From: Nonomuraea wenchangensis
GTDB taxonomy: Bacteria; Actinomycetota; Actinomycetes; Streptosporangiales; Streptosporangiaceae
Assembly (NCBI RefSeq): GCF_900111685.1
Contig: NZ_FOHX01000026.1
Coordinates: forward strand, 1-64,000
Reading direction: 5' to 3'
DNA: 64,000 bases
Below, in pieces: positions 25,454-33,818 of this stretch. A model generated the notes under the pieces. It ran no database searches and was not told the DNA's origin. It saw only the letters and a program-made list of their open reading frames with translations. The first letter of the stretch is position 1, and every line of letters starts with the position of its first letter. Made by a program: the position numbers and the translations under genes.

Positions 25454-25537
25454 CCGGAAGGCACGCCGTACTGGCTCTCGCACCCCTTTGTGAAACCCGC
25501 CGGCAACCGTCACCCTTGAAGGGGAGGTGGAGGCACG

Positions 25538-26716
25538 ATGATCACGGTTGTCGGCTGGGACGGGACCGAGCTGCCGCCCGCCGCGCTCGACCGGCTGCGC
25601 GAGGCCGCCCTCGTCGTGGGCCCCGACGTCCTGCTCGGCCGGCTCACGCTCAACGCCGCGACCGTGGCCGACGGCGCGCTGCTCCAGGCGCTGGACGACC
25701 ATCTCGAGAACGGCGACGGTCTCGCGGTCGTGATCGCCGAGGGCGATCCCGGGTTTTTCGGCGTCGTACGCACGTTGCGGGCGCGCGGCCTCAAACCGGA
25801 CGTCCTGCCCGCGACCTCGCTGGTCACCCGGGCCTTCGCCTGCGCCGGGCTCAACTGGGAGGACGCGCTGGTCGTCGCGCCCGCCGGCCCCCACCAGCTC
25901 GGCAGGGCCGTCAACGCCTGCCGCGCCCACCCTAAGGTCGCGCTGCTGGTCGCGCCCGGCGTCGGCCCCGCCGAGCTGGCCCGCGAGCTGGCCCCCACCA
26001 CGCCCCGCGCGCTCATCGTCTGCGAGGACCTCGGCGGGCCCGAACAGCGGGTCACGCACAGCCGCATGGGCGAGGCCACCACCCGGCCGTGGAAGGACCC
26101 CGACGTCGTCCTCGTCCTCGACCCGCTCCACCAGGCCAAGGAGCCGGGCTGGGTGGCGGGGGCGCAGCCGGGTCCCGCCGAGTGGGCGCTGCCGTTCGAG
26201 GGGGGCGGGCTGCCGCCCGAGGTGCGGGCGTACGTGCTGGCCAAGCTCGGCCCCCGCCTCGGCGACCTCGTCTGGGACGTCGGCGCGGGCGTCGGAGAGA
26301 TCGCCGTCGAGTGCGCCAGGCACGGCGCGGCCGTCGTCGCCGTCGAACGCGAGGAGGCCAACTGCGCCCGGCTGCGCGCCAACGTGCTCGCCCACGGCGT
26401 CAAGGTCGCGCTCACCCGGGGCCAGGCCCCGCCCGCGCTGGAGCCCCTGCCCGACCCCGACGCCGTGTACGTCGGCGGCGGCGGGGCCGACGTGGTGGCG
26501 GCCTGCGCCGCGCGCCGCCCGCGCTCGCTGGTGTGCGCGCTGCGCACCGTCGAGCAGGTCTCGGCCGTGCTCGACCGGCTGCGCGAGCACGGCTACCGTG
26601 GCACGGGCACCCAGATCATCGCCTCGGCGCTGACCGTCAACCTCGACGGGACGCACCGCCTGGCCGCCGCCGACCCCGTTTTCGTCGTCCACGCGACCCC
26701 CGCGCACGGAACGTGA
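25538..26716 (+). CDS. cobL: precorrin-6Y C5,15-methyltransferase (decarboxylating) CobL / CbiET fusion
   Basis: 392 residues. The N-terminal half (1-190) is a CbiE-type SAM methylase (VVGWDGTELPP, EGDPGFFGVVRTL). The C-terminal half (about 210-392) is CbiT-like, with the SAM site DVGAGVGEIAVECARHGAAVVAVERE and YVGGGGADVV. It adds methyls at C-5 and C-15 and decarboxylates the acetate chain of the corrin ring. A strong GGGGAGGTGGAGG precedes ATG. No cobalamin riboswitch is seen in the short upstream gap. cbiX-like and cobT genes follow on the same strand. Confidence 0.92.
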   Translation: MITVVGWDGTELPPAALDRLREAALVVGPDVLLGRLTLNAATVADGALLQALDDHLENGDGLAVVIAEGDPGFFGVVRTLRARGLKPDVLPATSLVTRAFACAGLNWEDALVVAPAGPHQLGRAVNACRAHPKVALLVAPGVGPAELARELAPTTPRALIVCEDLGGPEQRVTHSRMGEATTRPWKDPDVVLVLDPLHQAKEPGWVAGAQPGPAEWALPFEGGGLPPEVRAYVLAKLGPRLGDLVWDVGAGVGEIAVECARHGAAVVAVEREEANCARLRANVLAHGVKVALTRGQAPPALEPLPDPDAVYVGGGGADVVAACAARRPRSLVCALRTVEQVSAVLDRLREHGYRGTGTQIIASALTVNLDGTHRLAAADPVFVVHATPAHGT

Positions 26717-26786
26717 CCTGTTCCCTACTGCCGCGCATCGGTTATCCTCGCGTGTCCTTGTCCACCGCACCGGAGATTCCCTCACC

Positions 26787-27626
26787 ATGAAGCCGCCGCT
26801 CCTGCTGATCGGGCAGGGCTCGCACGATGACGCCTACGCCGCGGAGTTCGGCAGGTTCGTACACCGGCTCCGCTGCCGCCTCGACCGGACGGCCGTCGAC
26901 GTCTCCGGCGGCTACCTGGAGCGCGCCACGCCGGGGCTGAGCGACTCCGTCGCCTCCCTGGTCGCGAGGGGCCACCACCGGCTCGTCGCCCTGCCGCTCA
27001 GCCTCAGCAGGACGAGCGACGACCTCGGCGCCGCCATGGAACGCGAACAGCAGCGCCACCCCACCCTCATGTACGACTACGGCCGCCCGCTCGGCCCCGA
27101 CCCCCGCGTGCTGTCGCTGCTGGCCGAGCGGCTCACCGAGGCCGCCGCCGACCTGTCCAAGCCGCGCGCGCTGGAGCCCGCGGGCGCCCGCCCCCGGCTG
27201 CGCGCCGTGGACACCCCCGTCGACGAGGACCTGCACGTCGAGCCGGGCGAGACCGGCATCGTGCTGGTCGGCGAGGGCTCGACGGACCCGGCGGCCAACG
27301 CCGAGATCCACCGCGTGTCCCGGCTGTTCTGGGAGACGCACGCCTACGACTTCATGACCGTCGAGACCGCGTTCGTGTCGGTCACGCCCCCCGGCGTGCC
27401 CGGCGGGCTCGAACGCTGCCGCCGCCTCGGGGCCAGGCGCGTGATCGTGGTGCCTTACCTGCTCTTCGCGGGCGGCATGCTGGAGCGCGTGTGGGCGCAG
27501 GCGCTGGCGTACGGCGCCGGCCACCCCGATCTCGACATTCGCTGCGCCGAGGTGATCGGCGACTGCGAGCCCCTGGCCGACGTCGTCATCGAGCGTTACG
27601 AGGAAGCCCTCCAGCTCGTCCACTGA
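26787..27626 (+). CDS. CbiX/SirB-like chelatase homologue with atypical active site
   Basis: 279 residues made of two CbiX-type halves (LLLIGQGSHDDAYAAEF at 5-21 and IVLVGEGSTDPAANAEI near 155). Sirohydrochlorin chelatases normally have GHG(S/T) with a catalytic His and a second His in a GHVxxDI-like segment. Here the first is GQGS, the second-half counterpart is GEGS, and the second segment reads SLSRTSDDLG. Domain architecture and cobalamin neighbours (cobL, cobT) fit a chelatase, but both key His are missing. It may be a regulator, a variant chelatase or a non-catalytic paralogue. Confidence 0.75.
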   Translation: MKPPLLLIGQGSHDDAYAAEFGRFVHRLRCRLDRTAVDVSGGYLERATPGLSDSVASLVARGHHRLVALPLSLSRTSDDLGAAMEREQQRHPTLMYDYGRPLGPDPRVLSLLAERLTEAAADLSKPRALEPAGARPRLRAVDTPVDEDLHVEPGETGIVLVGEGSTDPAANAEIHRVSRLFWETHAYDFMTVETAFVSVTPPGVPGGLERCRRLGARRVIVVPYLLFAGGMLERVWAQALAYGAGHPDLDIRCAEVIGDCEPLADVVIERYEEALQLVH

Positions 27627-27657
27627 TCCCCCAGATCCTTCTTCCCGGAGGTACGCC

Positions 27658-28734
27658 GTGCTGGCCGAGACCCTCGCCGCGATCCGCGCCGCCGACCCGG
27701 TGGCGATCGCCGAGGCCCGAGCGTTCCAGGACCGCCTCACCAAGCCGCGCGGCTCGCTCGGCGTGCTGGAGGACGTCGCGGTCCGCCTGGCCGGCGCGGC
27801 CGGCGCCTGCCCGCCGCCCCTGCCCGCCCCGGCCGCGCTGGCCATCTTCGCGGCCGACCACGGCGTGCACGCCGCGGGGGTCACGCCCTGGCCGCAGGAG
27901 GTCACCGTGCAGATGGTGGCCAACTTCCTGGCCGGCGGCGCGGTCGCCAACGCCTTCGCCGCCCAGGCCGGCGTCCCTGTCACCGTCGTGGACGTCGGCG
28001 TCGCCGCCGACCTGCCCGACGCGCCCGCCCTGGTCAAGCGGAAGGTCGGCTACGGCACCGCCGACCTGTCGCGCGGGCCCGCCATGACCGTCGACCAGGC
28101 CGTCAGGGCCATGGAGGCGGGCATCACGGTCGCCCGCGACCTGGTGGCGGGCGGGGCCCGCTGCCTGATCACCGGCGACATGGGCATCGCCAACACCACC
28201 GCCTCGGCCGCCCTCATCTCCGTCTTCACCGGCGCCGACCCGGCCGAGGTGACCGGCAGGGGCACCGGCATCGACGACGAGACGTACGAGCGGAAGGTCG
28301 GGATCGTCCGCGAGGCGCTGCGCGTGAACGGCCTCGACGGCGGCACGCTCGGTTCCTCGGCCAGCGAGGCGTTGCGGGCGCTGGCCGCCGTCGGCGGGTT
28401 CGAGCACGCCGCGCTCGCCGGCTTCATACTCGGCGGCGCGGCGGCCCGCGTCCCGGTGCTGCTCGACGGCGTGATCGCCGGGGCCTCGGCCCTGGTCGCC
28501 GCCGCCCTCGACCCGTCCGCGCTCGACCACTGCGTGGCCGGGCACCGCTCGGCCGAGCCCGGCCACGCCGCCGCGCTCGCCCGTCTCGGGCTGCGTCCTC
28601 TGGTGGACCTGGAGCTCCGGCTCGGCGAGGGCACCGGAGCGCTGCTGGCCCACCCCGTGCTGTGCGCGGCCGTACGGGTGATGCACGAGGTCGCGACGTT
28701 CGACTCGGCGGGGGTCACCGAGAAGCCCGTGTAA
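27658..28734 (+). CDS. cobT: nicotinate-nucleotide--dimethylbenzimidazole phosphoribosyltransferase
   Basis: 358 residues, normal length. Signature stretches are TKPRGSLGVLEDVAVRLAG, FAADHGVHAAGVTPWPQEVT, ITGDMGIANTTASAAL and the C-terminal catalytic region GLRPLVDLELRLGEGTGA. It makes alpha-ribazole phosphate for the lower ligand of cobalamin. GTG at 27658 has GGAGG 7 nt upstream. The 31-bp gap from the cbiX-like gene suggests one transcript. Confidence 0.94.
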   Translation: MLAETLAAIRAADPVAIAEARAFQDRLTKPRGSLGVLEDVAVRLAGAAGACPPPLPAPAALAIFAADHGVHAAGVTPWPQEVTVQMVANFLAGGAVANAFAAQAGVPVTVVDVGVAADLPDAPALVKRKVGYGTADLSRGPAMTVDQAVRAMEAGITVARDLVAGGARCLITGDMGIANTTASAALISVFTGADPAEVTGRGTGIDDETYERKVGIVREALRVNGLDGGTLGSSASEALRALAAVGGFEHAALAGFILGGAAARVPVLLDGVIAGASALVAAALDPSALDHCVAGHRSAEPGHAAALARLGLRPLVDLELRLGEGTGALLAHPVLCAAVRVMHEVATFDSAGVTEKPV

Positions 28735-28761
28735 GGATGGTGCTCACTGGAGGTGAGCCTG

Positions 28762-29775
28762 TTGTCCCGATACGGCGCTATGTACGGCCCGGATTACACG
28801 TTCCTGGGGGTGGACCGCTGCGACCTCGGGGATCCCGCGTCCTACGAGGGCGCCGACGTCGTGATCCTGGGCGCCCCTTTCGACGGCGGCACCTCACACC
28901 GGCCGGGCGCCAGGTTCGGCCCGCAGGCGCTGCGGCAGGCGTGCTACCTGCCGCACGACGGATCACGTCCCAGCCTGGCGCTGCGCGTGGACGCGCTGAA
29001 GGACCTGCGCGTGCTCGACGCCGGCGACGTCGAGTGCTACTCGGGCGACGTCGAGAACTCCTTGCAGGTCATCGAGGACGCCGTGCACCGGATCGCGGCC
29101 TCCGGGGCGGTGCCCCTGGTGCTGGGCGGCGACCACACGATCGCGCTGCCCGACGCGCGCGGCACGGCCAGGGCGCACCTCCCCGGCCGCACCTCGATGA
29201 TCCACTTCGACGCGCACGCCGACACCGGCGACATCACCTTCGGCCACCTGTACGGCCACGGGCAGCCCATGCGGCGGCTCATCGAGTCAGGCGCCATCCG
29301 CGGCGACCGGTTCCTGCAGATCGGCCTGCGCGGCTACTGGCCCGAGCCGGAGACGCTGTCGTGGATGGCCGGGCAGCGGATGCGCTCGTACGAGATGACC
29401 GAGATCGTCGCCCGCGGCCTGGACGAGGTGCTGACGGAGGCGTCCGCGATCGCGCTGGACGAGTGCGACCAGATCTTCCTGTCGGTCGACATCGACGTCT
29501 GCGACCCGGGCCACGCTCCCGGCACCGGCACGCCCGAGCCCGGCGGCCTGACGGCCCGCCAGCTCCTCGACGCCGTACGCCGCATCTGCTACGAGCTGCC
29601 CGTCGCCGGCATGGAGCTGGTGGAGGTGGCACCGCCGTACGATCACGCGGACATCACCGCCTTCCTCGGCAACCGGGTTATCCTTGAGGCTCTGTCAGCG
29701 ATGGCCAGACGCCGCAAGGACGACGAGGGCGGGCCGCGCTGGGATCCGCGTCAGCCGCTTCTCGACGGTCGTTGA
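28762..29775 (+). CDS. speB: agmatinase/guanidinobutyrase-type ureohydrolase
   Basis: 337 residues. Manganese-site motifs of the arginase family are all present: GGDHTIALP, HFDAHADTG and SVDIDVCDPGHAPGTGTPEPGG. This subgroup removes urea from agmatine or a related guanidino acid; which one is not decided. TTG at 28762 is preferred because GGAGG (28749-28753) is 8 nt before it, whereas GTG at 28753 would overlap the SD. It lies between cobT and the cysG-type gene without an obvious link to corrin synthesis. Confidence 0.88.
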   Translation: MSRYGAMYGPDYTFLGVDRCDLGDPASYEGADVVILGAPFDGGTSHRPGARFGPQALRQACYLPHDGSRPSLALRVDALKDLRVLDAGDVECYSGDVENSLQVIEDAVHRIAASGAVPLVLGGDHTIALPDARGTARAHLPGRTSMIHFDAHADTGDITFGHLYGHGQPMRRLIESGAIRGDRFLQIGLRGYWPEPETLSWMAGQRMRSYEMTEIVARGLDEVLTEASAIALDECDQIFLSVDIDVCDPGHAPGTGTPEPGGLTARQLLDAVRRICYELPVAGMELVEVAPPYDHADITAFLGNRVILEALSAMARRRKDDEGGPRWDPRQPLLDGR

Positions 29776-29868
29776 CTTGTTCCCGTTAACCTGTGCGCAG
29801 TAAATGAAGGATGCGAAGCCGGTAGGTTTACCTCTTAACACAACCTGCGCGAACGGGAGATTTCCCCC

Positions 29869-31101
29869 ATGGGTCCCTACCTCCTCGGCCTGCGGCTTTC
29901 CGGCCGCCGGGTGCTCGTCGTGGGCGGCGGCCGCGTCGCCCAACGGCGGGTGCCCGCGCTCCTGGAGGCCGGTGCGGAGGTCACGGTCGTCTCGCCGAGC
30001 GTGACCCCGGCACTCGACGACCTCATCGCCGCCGGGCGGATCATCTGGCACGCCCGGCCCTACGAGGTCGGCGACTGCGACGGCGCCTGGCTCGTCCAGG
30101 CGTGCACCGACGACAGGTCCGTCAACACCGCCGTCGCCGCCGAGGCGGAGGCCAAGCGCGTGTGGTGCGTGCGCGCCGACGACAAGGACGCCGCCGCCGC
30201 CTGGACCCCCGCCAGCGGGCGCGTCGGCGAGATCAGCGTGGCCGTCACCGCGGGCGGCGACCCCAGACGGGCCGCCGGCATCCGCGACGCCGTGGTCGAG
30301 GCCCTGCGCGACGGCACCGTCGACGCCCGCCGCAACCGCACCAAACCCGTCGGCGTCGCCCTCGTCGGCGGCGGCCCCGGCGATCCCGGGCTCATCACCG
30401 TACGCGGGCGGCAGCTCCTCGCGCAGGCCGACGTGGTCGTCGCCGACCGGCTCGCGCCGCGCGCCCTGCTCGACGAGCTCGCCCCCGACGTCGAGCTGAT
30501 CGACGCCGCCAAGGTCCCCTACGGCCGCTCGCTGTCCCAGGAGACGATCAACGACATCCTGGTGGACCGCGCCAGACAGGGAAAGTTCGTGGTGCGGCTC
30601 AAGGGCGGCGACCCGTTCGTCTTCGGGCGGGGCGGCGAGGAGATGATCGCCTGCGCGGAGGCCGGCATCCCGGTGCTCGTCGTCCCCGGCATCACCAGCG
30701 CCGTCGCCGTCCCCGCGGCGGCCGGCGTCCCGGTGACCCACCGGGGGGTCAGCCAGGAGTTCCACGTCATCTCCGTGCACGTGGCGCCCGACGACGAACG
30801 CTCCACCGTCGACTGGCCCGGCCTGGCCCGTTCCCAGGGCACGCTGGTGCTCCTGATGGCCGTCGAGCGGCTGCCGAAGGTGGCCGAGGCGCTCCTTCGA
30901 GACGGACGTTCGCCGGATACTCCCGTAATGGTGGTGCAGGACGGTACCCTTCCGACGCAGCGGGCGGTCGTCGCTTCGCTTTCCACCGTGGCCGACCGCG
31001 TGTCCGCGGCTGGGATACGACCGCCGGCGATCGTCGTCGTCGGGGACGTCGTCAGGGTCGGCCAGGAGGTCGAGATGGTTCGAGCGGAGCGCCTGCCGTG
31101 A
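29869..31101 (+). CDS. cysG: siroheme synthase fusion: precorrin-2 dehydrogenase plus uroporphyrinogen-III C-methyltransferase
   Basis: 410 residues. The N-terminal CysG_N-type domain (1-150) has the NAD site VLVVGGGRVAQRRV. The C-terminal SUMT domain (about 160-405) has VALVGGGPGDPGLITVRG, RLKGGDPFVFGRGGEE and VPGITSAVAVPAAAGVPVTHRG. It makes precorrin-2 and oxidises it to sirohydrochlorin, feeding cobalamin and siroheme. The central SirC/chelatase helical region is short, as in actinobacterial versions, so metal insertion may need another protein. The stop overlaps the next gene by GTGA. Confidence 0.9.
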   Translation: MGPYLLGLRLSGRRVLVVGGGRVAQRRVPALLEAGAEVTVVSPSVTPALDDLIAAGRIIWHARPYEVGDCDGAWLVQACTDDRSVNTAVAAEAEAKRVWCVRADDKDAAAAWTPASGRVGEISVAVTAGGDPRRAAGIRDAVVEALRDGTVDARRNRTKPVGVALVGGGPGDPGLITVRGRQLLAQADVVVADRLAPRALLDELAPDVELIDAAKVPYGRSLSQETINDILVDRARQGKFVVRLKGGDPFVFGRGGEEMIACAEAGIPVLVVPGITSAVAVPAAAGVPVTHRGVSQEFHVISVHVAPDDERSTVDWPGLARSQGTLVLLMAVERLPKVAEALLRDGRSPDTPVMVVQDGTLPTQRAVVASLSTVADRVSAAGIRPPAIVVVGDVVRVGQEVEMVRAERLP

Positions 31102-33818
31102 ACACGGCCATGGATGACGGGCGGCCGGAGTCGCTGGGGGAGCAGACACTGTCGTTCCCCTCGATAAGCGACGACGACACCTTCGACGCCTTCACCCCCA
31201 CCGGGGATGCCAAGAAGAACCCCGCGGACACACCCCGCGAGCCGCGCCGGCCCCGCGACGCCCAGGAGCCCCGCGAACGACGGCCCGGCGAGGCGGAGCA
31301 CGTACGCGAACTACGCCGCGCCGTCGAGCCGCAGCAGGGCCGGGAGCCTCAGCAGAGCCGCGAGCCACAGCAGGTTCAGGGCCGGGAGCCGCAGCAGGGC
31401 CGGGAGCCGCAGCAGGCGCACGAGCCACTTCCCAGGCGTCGCCCCACGTCCCCCAACCGCCCGGCCTTTCCCGGGCACCCCGCCACGGGCGCCCTTGAGG
31501 GCCAAGGCGGGCCGAGCGAGGTCAACCTCTTCGGCGCCCCGGCCAAGCCCGCCGAACGCGTCGACTTCTTCACCCCCCGCAAGCCCGCCGCCGACACTTC
31601 CCCCGCCCCAGAGGACACCCCCTCAGCGGACCGCCCCGCCCCCGGCGGCCCCTCCCTCTTCACCAGACCCGCCGCCCTGAACGTCCCACCCACCGACGAC
31701 CAGCCCAGCGCCGTGGACCAGGGGGTCGCCACCGACCCGTCCACTGACGACGAGGCAAGCTCTCCAGAGGACCTGAGCCCGTCGGAGGACTCGGACACCT
31801 CACCAGACCTCCCCCCATCCGAGGACCCCGCCCCCTCGACCGACGCCGTCTCCTCCGGGGACGCTGACGTCTCCGCCGACCCGGATCCGTCGGCAGAACC
31901 GGACGAGCCAGAAGCTGAGCCGCACGACGGCGAAGAGCCCACCCCCGCCCCGTCCGCAGAAGCCGCCGCACCCGCGGACGACCCCTTGGCGGAGAACGCC
32001 TTCCGCCAGGCCGAGGCCACCACCCTCGACGAGGGCGAGGAAGACGACGAAGGCGAAGGCGAAGGCGCGGAAAAGGACACGGAAGAGGACACGGAGAAGG
32101 ACGCCGCCTCCGGCGAGCAGCCGCCCGCCGACGGCACCCGTACCGAAGCCCTCCCACCGGAGACCGTGAAAGCGCTGACCGCCGCGCTCGACCAGCTCCG
32201 CGAGAGCATCACCGACCTTCGCCTGGGCCTGGACCTCCCCGGCGTCAAGGAGGCCAGGCAAACCCGCACCGACATCCTGGCCCAGCTGGACAACTACGTC
32301 CTGCCCAGGGTGCGGACCAGCACGGCCCCCGCCCTGATCGTGGTGGCCGGCTCCACCGGCGCGGGCAAGTCCACGCTGGTCAACAGCCTCGCCGAGCGCA
32401 ACGTCTCCCGCACCGGCATCCGCCGCCCGACCACCGGCACCCCCGTCCTGGTGTGCCATCCGGACGACCGCCAGTGGTTCGCCGAGGGCGAGCTGCTCGG
32501 CACCGTACAGCGGCTCGACCAGCCCGAGCCCACCGCCAACCGGGGCGGCGGCGCGGGCACGGGCACCAACGACGGCCTGGTCCTGGTCTCGACCGAGAAG
32601 CTTCCGCAGGGCGTGGCGCTGCTCGACACCCCCGACATCGACTCGGTCGTCGAGGAGCACCACGAGATCGCGCACCGCATGCTCGACGCCGCCGACCTGT
32701 GGATCTTCGTGACCACGGCGGCCCGTTACGCCGACGCCCCCGCCTGGAGCCTGCTCAAGCTGGCCAAGGAGCGCGGCGCCCGGCTGGCGATCGTGCTGTC
32801 GCGAGTGCAGCCGAAGGCGGTGGACGTCGTGCAGAAGCACTTCGTCCGCATGCTCACCGAATACGGTCTGGGCGACATCGACCGGTTCGTCATCCACGAG
32901 TCGGAGGTCACCGACGGCAGGCTGCCCGACAGCGAGGTCACCGACCTGCGCCTGTGGCTGGCCGAGCTGTCGGTCGACGAGGAGCGGCGCGCCCAGGCCG
33001 TCCGCGAGACGCTCAATGGCGTCCTCGACAGCTTCCGCACCCGCGTACCCGCGCTGGCCAAGCACCTGGAGGCGCAGGTCGCGTTCCGCGCTGAGCTGCG
33101 CAAGGACGTGGAGGCCGCGTTCTTCGGCGCGCTGAGCGACATCGACAAGGCGGCGAGGAGCGGTTCGCTGCTACACGGCGAGGTGCTGGCCCGCTGGCAG
33201 GACTTCGCCGGCTCTGGCGACCTCATGCGCTCGCTGCAGCTCCGCCGGCGCGGCCGGGCGGCCAGGCAGGCGCCGGAGCGGGTGACCGCGTTCAGGGCGG
33301 CGATCCGCACCGGCCTGGAGTCGGTGATCGTCGCCGCCGCCAACCGCGCCACGGCCGAGGTCGTCGCGCGCTGGCGGCACCGCGCCGAGCTGGGCGGCAA
33401 GCTCGGCGAAGGGCTCGACCACCCCTCCGACACGCTCGTACGCAACGCCGGGCGGGCCATCGCGTCCTGGCAGGATCACCTGGGCGAGCTCGTACGGACC
33501 GAAGGCGTGGCCAAGCGCTCGGTGTCGAAGATCGTGTCGTTCGATCCCGACTCGCTGGCCCTGATCTTCACGGTCGCCATGTTCAGCGGCGCGAACGGCG
33601 AGGGCGTGCCGCACCGCCTGGTCAACGCCCTGCTCGGCGCCGAGTCGTTGCGCGGCATCGGCGCGAAGGCGCTGAGCGACCTGCGGGCCAGGATCGGTAT
33701 GTTGTTCGACGAGGAAGCCATGCGTTACGTGCAAGCGCTCGACTCCGCGGGCGTGCCCGACGAGTCCGCTGCGACCCGCCTCTACCAGGCGACTTACAAC
33801 CTTGAGGTCGCTCGATGA
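31098..33818 (+). CDS. dynamin-like GTPase with long disordered N-terminus (DynA/DynB type)
   Basis: 906 residues from GTG at 31098, which overlaps the cysG stop. The first ~360 residues are Pro/Glu/Gln-rich with GREPQQ and PSEDSD repeats. The GTPase domain starts near 410 (G1 GSTGAGKST; switch RRPTTGTPV; G3 LLDTPDIDS; degenerate G4 VLSRVQPK), then a long helical stalk. The following GTPase and ssbB match a conserved sporulation-division neighbourhood of Streptomyces, where two dynamins stabilise FtsZ rings. Which of DynA or DynB this is cannot be told here. Confidence 0.82.
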   Translation: MNTAMDDGRPESLGEQTLSFPSISDDDTFDAFTPTGDAKKNPADTPREPRRPRDAQEPRERRPGEAEHVRELRRAVEPQQGREPQQSREPQQVQGREPQQGREPQQAHEPLPRRRPTSPNRPAFPGHPATGALEGQGGPSEVNLFGAPAKPAERVDFFTPRKPAADTSPAPEDTPSADRPAPGGPSLFTRPAALNVPPTDDQPSAVDQGVATDPSTDDEASSPEDLSPSEDSDTSPDLPPSEDPAPSTDAVSSGDADVSADPDPSAEPDEPEAEPHDGEEPTPAPSAEAAAPADDPLAENAFRQAEATTLDEGEEDDEGEGEGAEKDTEEDTEKDAASGEQPPADGTRTEALPPETVKALTAALDQLRESITDLRLGLDLPGVKEARQTRTDILAQLDNYVLPRVRTSTAPALIVVAGSTGAGKSTLVNSLAERNVSRTGIRRPTTGTPVLVCHPDDRQWFAEGELLGTVQRLDQPEPTANRGGGAGTGTNDGLVLVSTEKLPQGVALLDTPDIDSVVEEHHEIAHRMLDAADLWIFVTTAARYADAPAWSLLKLAKERGARLAIVLSRVQPKAVDVVQKHFVRMLTEYGLGDIDRFVIHESEVTDGRLPDSEVTDLRLWLAELSVDEERRAQAVRETLNGVLDSFRTRVPALAKHLEAQVAFRAELRKDVEAAFFGALSDIDKAARSGSLLHGEVLARWQDFAGSGDLMRSLQLRRRGRAARQAPERVTAFRAAIRTGLESVIVAAANRATAEVVARWRHRAELGGKLGEGLDHPSDTLVRNAGRAIASWQDHLGELVRTEGVAKRSVSKIVSFDPDSLALIFTVAMFSGANGEGVPHRLVNALLGAESLRGIGAKALSDLRARIGMLFDEEAMRYVQALDSAGVPDESAATRLYQATYNLEVAR

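Noticed and set aside
25454..25537. Cobalamin riboswitch before cobL
   Set aside because: The gap of 84 bp is too short and the B12-box is not visible; the gap before the cysG-type gene also lacks it.
28753..28761. GTG at 28753 as the agmatinase start
   Set aside because: The GTG overlaps the GGAGG that is well spaced for TTG at 28762.
29804..30004. 66-codon ORF starting upstream of the cysG-type gene
   Set aside because: It overlaps the N-terminal region of the real gene in another frame and has no domain or SD support.
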